A stretch of DNA of 64,000 nucleotides, taken from the NCBI RefSeq assembly GCF_003352165.1, contig NZ_CP029176.1:1240001-1304000 (forward strand), given 5' to 3'. Below the pieces are notes generated by a model, which worked only from the letters and a program-made list of their open reading frames with translations, did no database searches and was not told the origin of the DNA. The DNA is from Acidibrevibacterium fodinaquatile (GTDB lineage: Bacteria > Pseudomonadota > Alphaproteobacteria > Acetobacterales > Acetobacteraceae). The translations under genes and the position numbers were made by a program. Shown piece by piece: positions 41,938 through 50,461 of this stretch (positions within the stretch are counted from its first letter, which is position 1; every line of letters begins with the position of its first letter).

Positions 41938-42813
41938 ATGGCGATCATCCTGCAATTACTGTTTACCGGCCTTGGCATCGGCGCCGTCTACGCGCTGGTC
42001 GCGCTCGGCTTCGTGTTGATTTATCGCGCAACCAACGTCGTCAATTTCGCGCAAGGCCAGTTCGCCATGCTCGGCGGCTATTGCATGGTGATCACCACCG
42101 TCGATCTCGGCCTGCCCTATTGGCTCGGGATCATCATCAGCCTGGTGGTGATGGCGTTCTTCGGCGCGATCTTCAATCTCGGCGTTTATTATCCGCTCCG
42201 CCATCGTTCGTTCCTGCCGGTCGTGATCTCGACGATCGGCGCCTCGATCCTGATCACCAATCTCGTGCTCGCGATTTATGGCCCGGAGCCGACGACGCTT
42301 CCCGGCATGACCGATTATCCCGGGATCAGTTTCGGCGCGGTGTTTCTTGACGCGCAATATCTCGTCATCATCGCGACCACGCTGGCGCTCGTCCTCCTGC
42401 AATACGTGTTTTTCGAACACACCATGATCGGCAAGAAGATGCAGGCGGTGTCGCAGGACAAGGAGATGGCGAGCCTGCTTGGCATCAACGTCACCGGCAT
42501 GATCATGCTCACCTTCACCTATTCGGCGGTGCTCGGCGGCATCGCCGGCATTTTGGTCGCGCCGATCCTATTCGTCTCGGTCGGGCTCGGCGCGCAGATC
42601 GCGCTCAAGGCGTTTGCCGCCTCGATCATCGGCGGCTTCGGCGATGTTCCGGGGGCGATCGTCGGCGGGTTGTTGATCGGTGTCGCCGAGACGCTGGGGG
42701 CTTTCTATATCTCGGTCCCCTATAAGGATGCCTTCGCGTTTGTCTTGCTGTTCGCCTTCCTGCTGATTAGGCCGCAGGGGATTTTCGGCGAAAAAATCGC
42801 CCAGAAAGCGTGA
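41938..42813 (+). CDS. livH: LivH-type ABC importer permease
   Basis: A 291-residue inner-membrane permease with about eight helices. LGIGAVYALVALGFVLIYRATNVVNFAQGQF (read in parts) at the N-terminus and KAFAASIIGGFGDVPGAIVGG (read in parts, about residue 222), which contains the EAA-like loop for the ATPases, are diagnostic of LivH. It pairs with the LivM part of the next gene. Gap to the binding-protein gene is 24 bases. The symbol follows the family, not a proved substrate. Confidence 0.92.
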   Translation: MAIILQLLFTGLGIGAVYALVALGFVLIYRATNVVNFAQGQFAMLGGYCMVITTVDLGLPYWLGIIISLVVMAFFGAIFNLGVYYPLRHRSFLPVVISTIGASILITNLVLAIYGPEPTTLPGMTDYPGISFGAVFLDAQYLVIIATTLALVLLQYVFFEHTMIGKKMQAVSQDKEMASLLGINVTGMIMLTFTYSAVLGGIAGILVAPILFVSVGLGAQIALKAFAASIIGGFGDVPGAIVGGLLIGVAETLGAFYISVPYKDAFAFVLLFAFLLIRPQGIFGEKIAQKA

Positions 42814-42823
42814 GGCGAACGGT

Positions 42824-44557
42824 ATGAAGAGCGTCACCAACAGTCTGCTTTGGCTCATCGCTCTCGTCATCGCGATGGGCTGCGCGCTTCTTTTGCCGAT
42901 CAACGGCTATCTGATGAATCTGCTGATGCAGGCGAGCACCTATGCCATCGCGGTGCTCGGCATGACGGTGGTGCTCGGCTATACCGGGCAGATCAACATC
43001 GCGCAGGCGGCGTTTTTCGGCATCGGCGCCTATGCCGTCGCGATCGGCACGACGACGCTTGGGCTGGCGTTTTTCGCCGCCCTGCTGCTGGGCGCCGTGG
43101 TCGCGCTTCTCTTCGGGATCGTGCTCGGCGGCTCGACGCTGAAGCTCGGCGGCCATTACCTCGCCATGGTGACGATCAGCTTTCAGGAAATCCTCACCCT
43201 GGTTTTGACCAACTGGATCGGGGTCAGCCACGGGCCGGACGGCATTTCGAATATCCCACGGCCGCATCTCGGCTTTCTCGCCCTCGATCAATCGCAGCAT
43301 TATCTCGCGCTTTGCCTGTTCTGCCTGTTCGTGACCGCGGGGCTGGTCGCTTGGCTGAAATCGAGCCGGCTCGGGCTTTCCATGCAGGCGGTGCGCGACA
43401 ACGAACTCGCCGCCGGTGTCGCCGGGATCGATACCTACCGGATCAAGATCATCGCATTTGCCGCCAGCGCCTGTCTCGGCGGGATCGGCGGCGGCCTCTT
43501 TGCCGGCGCGTTTCGTTATATCAGCCCCGATCAATTCGCGTTCGATGATTCGGTGGTTTTGCTCACCATGGCGCTGCTTGGCGGGGTGGACGCCGCGATC
43601 GGCGCGGTGATCGGCACAGCCCTTCTCATTCTTCTCCCCGAGTGGTTGCGCTTCCTCAAGCAATTCTACCTCGCGGTTTATGGCCTTGCCGTCATCCTGA
43701 TCATGGTCTTCATGCCACAAGGGATCTTCGGCTATTTCGCGCGTCTTGTGCGCCGCGCGCCGGATTTGCCGCGCGGGGAGTTCGCGCCACTCGCGCTCGG
43801 CGCCGATACCGGCGCGGGCCTGCCGATTTTGGAAGTTTCCGATCTCTCCAAGCATTTCGGCGGCCTGCGTGCGGTTGATGCCGTCGACCTTGTGATTATC
43901 GGCGGCTCCGTTCATGCCCTGATCGGCCCCAACGGTTCGGGCAAGACGACGACGCTGAATCTGCTCTCTGGCATCTATCGCCCGACCTCGGGCAACATCC
44001 GCCTTGGCGGGCGCGATGTCACGGGGCTTGCGCCGCATCTCCTCGCCGCTGCCGGCATCGGCCGGACATTTCAGAATATTCGGCTGTTTCACTCACTGAC
44101 GTCATTCGAGAATGTATTGATCGGAAGCTTCCGGGCTGGGAGCGGGCTCGATGCCGCCGCGCGGCGCGAGCGCGCGATGGCGGCGCTCGATTTCGTCGGG
44201 ATGGCGGCGCGCGCGCATGATCAGGTCGCGAGCCTTCCCTATGGCCATCAGCGTCTCGTCGAAATCGCGCGTGCGCTCGCCGCCAACCCGAGCCTGCTGT
44301 TGCTCGATGAGCCGGCGGCCGGCCTCAACCTCACGGAGAAGCAAAATCTCGTCGCGCTGCTGCGCCGTTTGCGCGGCCACGGTTTGACCATTCTCCTGAT
44401 CGAACACGATATGGATCTCGTCGAACAAGTGTCCGATCGCATCAGCGTGCTCAATTTCGGCCGCCGCATCGCCGATGGCACACCTTCGGAAGTGCTGCGC
44501 CATCCTGATGTCGTCGCCGCCTATCTCGGGGAGGTGGCTGAAGATGCCGCTGCTTGA
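42824..44557 (+). CDS. Fused LivM permease and LivG ATPase
   Basis: A 577-residue fusion. Residues of about 1-310 are a LivM permease: VLGYTGQINIAQAAFFGIGAYA (read in parts), SRLGLSMQAVRDNELAAGVAG and ALLGGVDAAIGAVIG. Residues of about 330-577 are a LivG ATPase: LIGPNGSGKTTTLNLLSG (Walker A, about 367), GIGRTFQNIRLF (Q-loop), LPYGHQRLVEIARAL (atypical signature) and LLLLDEPAAGLN (Walker B). Fusions of this kind are known in this importer class. There is no stop or frameshift at the junction. It overlaps livF by 14 bases. Confidence 0.93.
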   Translation: MKSVTNSLLWLIALVIAMGCALLLPINGYLMNLLMQASTYAIAVLGMTVVLGYTGQINIAQAAFFGIGAYAVAIGTTTLGLAFFAALLLGAVVALLFGIVLGGSTLKLGGHYLAMVTISFQEILTLVLTNWIGVSHGPDGISNIPRPHLGFLALDQSQHYLALCLFCLFVTAGLVAWLKSSRLGLSMQAVRDNELAAGVAGIDTYRIKIIAFAASACLGGIGGGLFAGAFRYISPDQFAFDDSVVLLTMALLGGVDAAIGAVIGTALLILLPEWLRFLKQFYLAVYGLAVILIMVFMPQGIFGYFARLVRRAPDLPRGEFAPLALGADTGAGLPILEVSDLSKHFGGLRAVDAVDLVIIGGSVHALIGPNGSGKTTTLNLLSGIYRPTSGNIRLGGRDVTGLAPHLLAAAGIGRTFQNIRLFHSLTSFENVLIGSFRAGSGLDAAARRERAMAALDFVGMAARAHDQVASLPYGHQRLVEIARALAANPSLLLLDEPAAGLNLTEKQNLVALLRRLRGHGLTILLIEHDMDLVEQVSDRISVLNFGRRIADGTPSEVLRHPDVVAAYLGEVAEDAAA

Positions 44558-45287
44558 GCTTTCTGGTCTCACCGCCGCATACGGTGCGGTCGCCGCTCTT
44601 TCCGGGCTCGATCTCGCCGTCGCGGAAGGCGAGATCGTCACCTTGCTCGGCGCCAATGGCGCCGGAAAATCGACCACGCTTCGCTGTATCTCGGGACTTC
44701 TCTCTCCGACGGGTGGCGAAATCCGCTTTGCAGGGCAAGTGATTTCAGGACTGCACGCCGAGCGCGTGGTGCGGCTCGGCATCGCGCACGTGCCGGAGGG
44801 AAGGCGGGTTTTTCCCGGCCTCACGGTGCGCGAAAACATCCTGCTCGGCGCTTCCAACCGCCGCAGCGCACGCGCGGCGCTCGCGCGTGACGCCGAGGAG
44901 ATGTTCGCGTTGTTTCCCGATCTCGAGCGTTTTGCCGACACGCTCGGCTGGATGCTCTCTGGCGGCCAGCAGCAGATGGTGGCCCTGGCGCGAGGCCTGA
45001 TGGCGCGACCGCGACTTCTGCTGCTCGATGAGCCCTCGCTCGGTCTCGCGCCGTTGATCGTGCAGCAGGTGTTTCGCATCATCGCCCGTATTCGCGAGAG
45101 CGGAACAACGGTTTTGCTCGTCGAGCAAAATGCCCGCATCGCACTCGCGATCGCCGATCGCGGTTATGTGCTGGAAACCGGGCGGCTGGTCGTTGCCGGC
45201 AAACCCGATGCGTTATGGAATAACGAGGATGTGCGCGCCGCCTATCTCGGCGGCAAGCGCCTGAGCGAGGAAAGCAGAACACGATGA
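44544..45287 (+). CDS. livF: LivF-type ABC importer ATPase
   Basis: A 247-residue ABC ATPase. LLGANGAGKSTTLRCISGL (Walker A, about residue 35), HVPEGRRVFPGLTVRENILLG (read in parts; the LivF Q-loop), MLSGGQQQMVALARGL (signature, about 137) and LLLLDEPSLGLAP (Walker B) are present. The ATG at 44544 has GGAGG close upstream within the end of the LivM-LivG gene. It pairs with the fused LivG as a heterodimer. Its stop overlaps the crotonase-fold gene start (ATGA). Confidence 0.94.
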   Translation: MPLLELSGLTAAYGAVAALSGLDLAVAEGEIVTLLGANGAGKSTTLRCISGLLSPTGGEIRFAGQVISGLHAERVVRLGIAHVPEGRRVFPGLTVRENILLGASNRRSARAALARDAEEMFALFPDLERFADTLGWMLSGGQQQMVALARGLMARPRLLLLDEPSLGLAPLIVQQVFRIIARIRESGTTVLLVEQNARIALAIADRGYVLETGRLVVAGKPDALWNNEDVRAAYLGGKRLSEESRTR

Positions 45288-46066
45288 ACGAGGTAGTGCG
45301 TGGCGATGTCGGGGCTTGGCGTGAGGGGCGGGTCGGCATCGTCGAAATCCGCCGCCCGCCCAATAATTTCTTCGACAACACGCTGATCGCCGATATCGGC
45401 GCGAGCTTCGAGGCGTTCGACGCCGATCCCGCCTGCCGCGTCATCGTGCTCGCCGCCGCTGGTAAAAATTTCTGCGCTGGCGCTGATTTCGCCGGCCGCC
45501 CGGCAACCGGCCTCGCGGAGGAGGGCGGCGCCAAGCATCTCTACAAAGAGGCGATTCGGCTGTTTCGCACGCGAAAGCCGATCATCGCGACGATCCAAGG
45601 CGCGGCGGTGGGCGGCGGGCTCGGTCTCGCTTTGGTCGCGGATTTTCGGATCGCCTGCCCCGAGGCACGGTTTTGCGCCAATTTCACCCGGCTCGGCTTT
45701 CACCCCGGCTTCGGCCTCACCGCGACGCTGCCGCGGCTCGTCGGCGCTCAGCGCGCGGCGCTGATGTTCTATACCGGCCGGCGCATTCCCGGCGAGGAGG
45801 CGGCCGCGATCGGGCTTGCGGATCTGCTCGTGCCGCAGGCCGAACTCCGCGCGGCGGCGCTTGCGCTCGCGGAGGAGATTGCGATTTCCGCGCCGCTTGC
45901 CGTGGCCTCCACGCGCGAGACGCTGCGCCGCGGCCTCATCGACGCGATCGAAGCCGCGACCGAGCGCGAACTCGTCGAGCAGGAATGGCAGCGCCGGACA
46001 GCGGATTTTTGCGAAGGCGTGGCGGCGATGGCAGCGCGGCGCGAACCGGTGTTCGAAGGCAAGTAA
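45284..46066 (+). CDS. Crotonase-fold enzyme (enoyl-CoA hydratase/isomerase family) without the two catalytic Glu
   Basis: A 260-residue crotonase-family protein. The oxyanion-hole segments KNFCAGADFAG (about residue 62) and QGAAVGGGLGLALVADFRIA (about 107) are present. The first catalytic Glu of rat enoyl-CoA hydratase falls on Gly (GGGLGLAL) and the second on a non-acidic residue in FTRLGFHPGFG. So a standard hydratase is unlikely; a hydrolase, isomerase or C-C lyase role is possible. It is coupled by ATGA to livF, suggesting that it acts on the imported compound after CoA activation; no ligase gene is adjacent. Confidence 0.87.
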   Translation: MNEVVRGDVGAWREGRVGIVEIRRPPNNFFDNTLIADIGASFEAFDADPACRVIVLAAAGKNFCAGADFAGRPATGLAEEGGAKHLYKEAIRLFRTRKPIIATIQGAAVGGGLGLALVADFRIACPEARFCANFTRLGFHPGFGLTATLPRLVGAQRAALMFYTGRRIPGEEAAAIGLADLLVPQAELRAAALALAEEIAISAPLAVASTRETLRRGLIDAIEAATERELVEQEWQRRTADFCEGVAAMAARREPVFEGK

Positions 46067-46068
46067 GC

Positions 46069-46092
46069 GGTTCTTTTTTGAAAAAAAGAACC
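46069..46092. terminator. A/T-stem hairpin, family copy 3 (flank on the right)
   Basis: GGTTCTTTTTT (46069-46079) pairs perfectly with AAAAAAGAACC (46082-46092) around GA. It starts three bases after the crotonase-fold gene stop and lies before the convergent galE stop. Read on the minus strand the flank gives GTTTTTTGGTTC, matching copy 1 and copy 4. Confidence 0.65.
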
Positions 46093-46109
46093 AAAAAACG
46101 TCTATCTGG

Positions 46110-47096
46110 TTAGCGATAGCCGCCCGGGTGTGCGAGCCGCCACGCATAGGCGGTGGTGACGATTTCGCGTAGTTCCGGAAAACGCGGCCGCCAGCCAGTC
46201 TCTTTCTGGATGCGGGCGGAAGAGGCGACCAGGGTCGGCGGGTCGCCGGCGCGCGGCGGCCCGAGGCGATGGGGCACGCGCCGGCCGCTGACCTCCTCGA
46301 TCATGGCGATGACTTCGCGTACCGAATGGCCGGCGCCATTGCCGAGATTATAGGCAACAGAGCCGTGATCGAGCCGCGCGAGCGCCGCGAGATGGGCGCT
46401 CGCGAGGTCGGTCACGTGGATGTAATCGCGCACACAGGTGCCGTCCGGCGTCGGGTGGTCGGTGCCGAACACCACCAATTCCGGCGCCCGGCCGAGCGCG
46501 GCATCGATCGCGCGTGGAATGAGATGCGTCTCGGGGTCATGGTCTTCGCCGAGCCGCCCGCTGGGGTCGGCGCCAGCGGCGTTGAAATAGCGCAGACAGG
46601 CGCTTTTCAAGCCATGCACCCGATCGGCCCAGGCAAGCACCCGTTCGAGCATGAATTTGCTCTCGCCATAGGGGGAGGAAGGCAACAGCGCCGCCGTCTC
46701 GGTGATCGGGATCTCGACCTCGCCGCCGAACAGGTTGGCGGTCGAGGAGAGCACGAAGCGGTTGACGCCATGGCCGATCGCATCCCCGATCAGGGCGATC
46801 CCATTGCCGACATTCTCGCGGAAATAGCGTAGCGGATCGGCCATGCTTTCGCCGACCAAGGAAAGCGCCGCGAAATGGAAGATGGCAGCGAAGGGGCCGC
46901 GCGCGAAGGCGGCCGCGCGCGCCGCCGGATCGGCGAGATCACCGACGATCAATTCGGCCGGCGGGGTGATCGCGGCACGATGGCCCTGGCGGAGATCGTC
47001 GATCACCACCACCTCGGCGCCTTCCGCGATGAGTGCCGCGACGAGATGGCTTCCGACATAGCCGGCGCCGCCGGTGACGAGGAATCGCTGCGTCAT
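46110..47096 (-). CDS. galE: UDP-glucose 4-epimerase
   Basis: A 328-residue extended SDR interconverting UDP-glucose and UDP-galactose. VTGGAGYVGSHL (NAD loop, residue 6 on), VVIDDLRQGH, STANLFGG (catalytic Ser/Thr), YGESKFMLER (Tyr-x3-Lys, about 143) and ACLRYFNAAGADPSGRLGE (about 172) are as in GalE. It is convergent with the importer operon and ends close to the A/T hairpin. The product feeds surface polysaccharide or lipid sugars; no galactose operon is nearby. Confidence 0.94.
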   Translation of the reverse strand: MTQRFLVTGGAGYVGSHLVAALIAEGAEVVVIDDLRQGHRAAITPPAELIVGDLADPAARAAAFARGPFAAIFHFAALSLVGESMADPLRYFRENVGNGIALIGDAIGHGVNRFVLSSTANLFGGEVEIPITETAALLPSSPYGESKFMLERVLAWADRVHGLKSACLRYFNAAGADPSGRLGEDHDPETHLIPRAIDAALGRAPELVVFGTDHPTPDGTCVRDYIHVTDLASAHLAALARLDHGSVAYNLGNGAGHSVREVIAMIEEVSGRRVPHRLGPPRAGDPPTLVASSARIQKETGWRPRFPELREIVTTAYAWRLAHPGGYR

Positions 47097-47184
47097 GGGT
47101 TTTTCCTGAGCGGGAACAGTGTCATGAGAGTGCGGGCTGGACCGCGGGCATCGGGATCGGTATCAGAGGCGCGCAGAGCAGCGA

Positions 47185-47259
47185 TGGGGCGTAGCCAAGC
47201 GGTAAGGCAGCGGATTTTGATTCCGCCATGCGGAGGTTCGAATCCTCCCGCCCCAGCCA
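47185..47259 (+). tRNA. tRNA-Gln (anticodon TTG), CCA encoded
   Basis: A full cloverleaf: acceptor TGGGGCG (47185-47191) with CGCCCCA (47249-47255), D stem GCC/GGC, anticodon stem GCGGA/TCCGC around TTTTGAT with anticodon TTG at 47217-47219, T stem GGAGG/CCTCC around TTCGAAT, discriminator G and encoded CCA (47257-47259). It lies between galE and pssA starts and ends, on the plus strand. Confidence 0.96.
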
Positions 47260-47268
47260 GGTGCGGCG

Positions 47269-48090
47269 TCATGTCGCCGGCTCCGTCTCGGGCCCCTCCG
47301 CCTCGGCCCGCAACCGGCGGAAGCTGCGGGCGCTGAACGGCAGCATCGCGAGATAGATCAGCCCGGCGAGCGCGAGCCCCGCCCACGGATCGGCGATCAG
47401 GAACGCGGCATAAAGCCCGGTGCCGAGCAGCATCGGCAGCACCATCGCGGTCGGCACCTTGAAATTCTTAAAACTCCAGACCGGCAGCGTCGAAACCAGG
47501 AGCAGCGCGGTGCAGACCAGAACGGCGGCGTCAAACAGCGGAAACCGGGCGAGAGCGTCAAGCCATGCCCAACCCATGTCGCGCGCTTCAAGGCCGATGA
47601 AGAGCGGCAGCAGCGCGAGCAGCGCGCCGGCCGGCGCCGGGACGCCGGTGAAGAAATTATACGTGTAAGCCGGCGCGACGGAATCGAGATTGGCGTTGAA
47701 GCGCGCGAGCCTGAGCGCCATGCACACCGCGAAGATCAGCGCCGGGACGAAGCCGTAGCCGTGCATGGCGCGGAGTGACCAGAGATAAATCACGAAGGCC
47801 GGGGCGACGCCGAAGCAGAGAAAATCGGCGAGGCTGTCGAACTCGGCGCCGAAGCGCGTCACCGCCTTGAGGAGGCGCGCAAGACGCCCGTCCAGCCCGT
47901 CGATGAAGCCCGCGAGGATGATCGCTTTGGCCGCCCCGCCGAAATGCCCCTCGATCCCGAGCCGGATCGCAGTCAGACCGGCGCAGAGGCCGAGCAGCGT
48001 CATCAGGTTGGGAATCAGCCGGTTAAACGAGAGCCCGGTAAAGCGCGGCCGCGCGCGCCGGCGCAAGCGGGGGAGGGGGGGGCGTGCCAT
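47269..48090 (-). CDS. pssA: CDP-diacylglycerol-serine O-phosphatidyltransferase
   Basis: A 273-residue membrane enzyme making phosphatidylserine. The CDP-alcohol phosphotransferase motif DG-x2-AR-x8-G-x3-D-x3-D is visible in DGLDGRLARLLKAVTRFG and the following AEFDSLAD (about residue 68). About seven helices follow. The ATG at 48090 overlaps the psd stop by one base (TGATG); an in-frame TTG just before it is less likely. It acts with psd to give phosphatidylethanolamine. Confidence 0.95.
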   Translation of the reverse strand: MARPPLPRLRRRARPRFTGLSFNRLIPNLMTLLGLCAGLTAIRLGIEGHFGGAAKAIILAGFIDGLDGRLARLLKAVTRFGAEFDSLADFLCFGVAPAFVIYLWSLRAMHGYGFVPALIFAVCMALRLARFNANLDSVAPAYTYNFFTGVPAPAGALLALLPLFIGLEARDMGWAWLDALARFPLFDAAVLVCTALLLVSTLPVWSFKNFKVPTAMVLPMLLGTGLYAAFLIADPWAGLALAGLIYLAMLPFSARSFRRLRAEAEGPETEPAT

Positions 48091-48755
48091 CAATCAAGCT
48101 CGGCGATGACGGTTTCGCCGCCCACCATCCGCTGCCCCTCGGCGATCAGCGGGCGCACCCCTTCCGGGAGATAGAGGTCGGTGCGGCTGCCGAAACGGAT
48201 GATGCCGAAGCGCGCGCCGGCGCTGACCGCATCGCCCTCACGCACCGAACAGATGATCCGCCGCGCGATCAGCCCGGCGATCTGCACGACGGCGATCTCG
48301 CGCCCATCGGGGAGGCGGATCGCAAGGGCATTGCGTTCGTTTTCGTCGCTCGCCTTATCGAGGCTGGCATTGACGAATTTGCCGTGCCGATAGGCGATGC
48401 GGGTGACGGTGCCGGCGGCGGGCACGCGGTTGACATGGACATCGAGCACCGAGAGGAAAATCGCGACCCGCCAGCGCGGCGCCGGGCCAAGGCCGAGTTC
48501 GCCCGGCGGGGTCGCGGGCTGGACGGAGACGACGCGGCCATCGGCGGGGGCCACGATGACGCCCGGCCGCGGCGGCGGAACACGGTTCGGGTCGCGAAAA
48601 AAATAGAGGCAAAACAGCACGAAGACGACGCCGAGCCAGAACAGCCAGGCACCGAGCGCGAGCCCGAGCACGATCGCCACCGCGCCGCCGGCGAGAAACG
48701 GCCGGGCGGCGGGATGCGGTGGGGCGAGAACCATCAAGAACGAATCGAGGGTCAT
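48090..48755 (-). CDS. psd: Phosphatidylserine decarboxylase (short, archaeal/alphaproteobacterial type)
   Basis: A 221-residue pyruvoyl enzyme producing phosphatidylethanolamine. Two N-terminal hydrophobic segments (LAGGAVAIVLGLALGAWLFW, then LGVVFVLFCLYFF) are followed by VIVAPADGRVV, LDVHVNRVPAAG (about residue 105) and RFGSRTDLYLP (about 190), where self-cleavage occurs at Gly-Ser to form the pyruvoyl group. The short length is usual for this subtype. First gene of the psd-pssA pair. Confidence 0.95.
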   Translation of the reverse strand: MTLDSFLMVLAPPHPAARPFLAGGAVAIVLGLALGAWLFWLGVVFVLFCLYFFRDPNRVPPPRPGVIVAPADGRVVSVQPATPPGELGLGPAPRWRVAIFLSVLDVHVNRVPAAGTVTRIAYRHGKFVNASLDKASDENERNALAIRLPDGREIAVVQIAGLIARRIICSVREGDAVSAGARFGIIRFGSRTDLYLPEGVRPLIAEGQRMVGGETVIAELD

Positions 48756-48811
48756 GCCGGGGCGGATTCCGAACCAGAGGAAAGTTTGCGGCGGTTGTCT
48801 GCGCGCGGTTT

Positions 48812-48824
48812 ATGAAAGTTTCAT
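48812..48824. promoter_or_regulatory. Perfect 13-base palindrome in the psd divergent promoter region
   Basis: ATGAAA (48812-48817), G, TTTCAT (48819-48824). It lies in the 123-base region between psd and the divergent gene at 48879, in its more A/T-rich part. It could bind a dimeric regulator; the half-sites are short and the match could be chance. Confidence 0.25.
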
Positions 48825-48878
48825 CGATCGGGAGCAAGATCGGGTCAACAGAGAGTGACTTTTAGCAGGAACCGCCGC

Positions 48879-49343
48879 ATGCCGATTGATGCCCCGCTCC
48901 AGCTCGGTCCGTTCACGATCGACGGCCAAGGCCATATCGCCCCGCGCCATCCCGAGCAGCGGGCGACGTTTTCCTTCTTCTGGCGCGCCCGCGCGCTGCA
49001 TGCGCGGCTGTCGGGCGGTGAGCTCGAACTCGAAGCGGTCGCCGGCCGGGTGCCGAGTACCGGCCAAGCGGCCGCCGGGAGCCATGAACGCTCGCTGATC
49101 CTCGCCTTCCTGCCGCGCCTGCCGGCGTTGTTGCCGGCGGAATGGCGGGCGATCCTGGCGCCCGACCATCGCCTCCTGATGCTCTCGATCATCACCCTCA
49201 GCGAGCCGCCGGTGATCACCGATCTGCTCGCCGCGATCACGTGCCGGCTGATCGCGCTCGCCCCTTATCTCGACGTGTTGGAGGAGGCTGGGCTCCGCCC
49301 CGGCGCCGCGCCCGCGGGTGCCGCCGGCACGATCAGCGTCTGA
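48879..49343 (+). CDS. Conserved hypothetical protein
   Basis: A 154-residue soluble protein I do not recognise. Beta-rich N-terminus (LQLGPFTIDGQGHIAPRHPE, then TFSFFWRARALHARLSGGEL), then helical SLILAFLPRLPALLPAEWRAILAPDH and DLLAAITCRLIALAPYLDVL (read in parts). No signal peptide or membrane segment is clear. The ATG at 48879 has AGGAA ten bases upstream; a GTG at 48855 is possible. Its last 79 bases overlap the convergent LysM gene. The compact fold and strong codon bias suggest a real gene. Confidence 0.65.
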   Translation: MPIDAPLQLGPFTIDGQGHIAPRHPEQRATFSFFWRARALHARLSGGELELEAVAGRVPSTGQAAAGSHERSLILAFLPRLPALLPAEWRAILAPDHRLLMLSIITLSEPPVITDLLAAITCRLIALAPYLDVLEEAGLRPGAAPAGAAGTISV

Positions 49344-50389
49344 CCCGGATAGATGATGCCGGGCCGCTGGATATGGGCGCGGTTGGCGGCGTAGATGATG
49401 GTGTAGCGGATGCCGCTGCCATAGACCTCGCGCGCGATGCGCCAGAGATTTTGCCCAGGCTGGACCACCACCATGCCGGGTTTCAGACTGCCGGGGGCGA
49501 GTTTTTCGCGCAGGAACGGCAGCGTCAGCGTTCCCGTCACCGCGTTGTCGGGGCCGCGCGCAACCAGCGTCAGGCGGTGATGGCCGGGGGTGACCGCGCG
49601 CGCCGGCGCCATCGCCCAATGCCCGTCCTGATCGGTTGCCGCCTCGCCGGCGGGCTGGCCGTCGATCGCGAGGCTGACGGTATCGCCGGGCGTTGCGTGG
49701 CCGGCGAGGCGGAGATGGCCGGCCTGATCGTAATCCACCACCTCGATCTCGGGTGCCGGCTTCGGGGTCACGCCTGCCGCGGGCGGCTCGGTCGCCGTGG
49801 CCGCCGGCGCTTGCAGGCGCTTGGGCATATCGGCGCTTGCCGCCCCGTTTGGCGCGAGGGTTGCGAGCGGGACGGCGGGCGCGCCTGACTGCTCCTTACC
49901 CGCGACCACCACCAGGACATCGCTGCTGCTATGCGCCTCGACACCGGTTTCGGTTTTCGCCGCCAGGCCAATCGCGTGCGGGCCGGGCAGAAAAGCGGCG
50001 TCTGGGGTGAACACGAATTCCCCAGCCGCGTCAGCGGTGACATGGCCGATGGGCTTGCCGTCTTCGAGGATGGTGACGTCGGCGCCGGGCGCGGCACGGC
50101 CGGCGATCACCGCGGTGCCTTCGGCGGTGACGCGGACGATGTCGAAACGCGGCGCCGCTGGCGCTGCGGTTTCGGCGGCCGGCGGCGCGGGCGGGGACGG
50201 CGCTGGGGAAGGGGCACCCGGCGGGGTGGCGAGCGGCGCCGGCGCGCCGGGATGCGGCCGGTCACGCCATAACAGGGCCGCGCCGACGCCGGCACCGAGC
50301 ACGATGAGTGCTGCGATGATGAGGCGCGGCGGGGTCACAATCCCCCGTGATGCCGGCGCCTGCTCGGGCGGGAGAGACGTTTCAACCAT
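49265..50389 (-). CDS. LysM-domain protein with Ig-like repeats, membrane anchored
   Basis: A 374-residue envelope protein. An N-terminal helix (LIIAALIVLGAGVGAALLW) anchors it; a Pro/Ala linker is followed by two Ig-like or bacterial Big-type domains (about 90-165 and 215-295; PGADVTILEDGKPIGHVTAD and PGDTVSLAIDGQPAGEAATD have the same pattern). A C-terminal LysM motif (VVVQPGQNLWRIAREVYGSG, then IIYAANRAHI, PGIIYPGQTLIVP) binds peptidoglycan. The ATG at 50389 is chosen over a TTG seven codons upstream. Similar proteins scaffold the envelope in alphaproteobacteria. Confidence 0.85.
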   Translation of the reverse strand: MVETSLPPEQAPASRGIVTPPRLIIAALIVLGAGVGAALLWRDRPHPGAPAPLATPPGAPSPAPSPPAPPAAETAAPAAPRFDIVRVTAEGTAVIAGRAAPGADVTILEDGKPIGHVTADAAGEFVFTPDAAFLPGPHAIGLAAKTETGVEAHSSSDVLVVVAGKEQSGAPAVPLATLAPNGAASADMPKRLQAPAATATEPPAAGVTPKPAPEIEVVDYDQAGHLRLAGHATPGDTVSLAIDGQPAGEAATDQDGHWAMAPARAVTPGHHRLTLVARGPDNAVTGTLTLPFLREKLAPGSLKPGMVVVQPGQNLWRIAREVYGSGIRYTIIYAANRAHIQRPGIIYPGQTLIVPAAPAGAAPGRSPASSNTSR

Positions 50390-50461
50390 GAGAAGATCAT
50401 GTTGCGGCAAATCCGCATCTGTCGCAATCGTGATCGCGTTGGTGCGCGCGGGCGGGACAGG

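Noticed and set aside
42767-44092. 441-residue minus-strand frame opposite the LivM-LivG gene
   Set aside because: Charged antisense of membrane helices; no coding signals.
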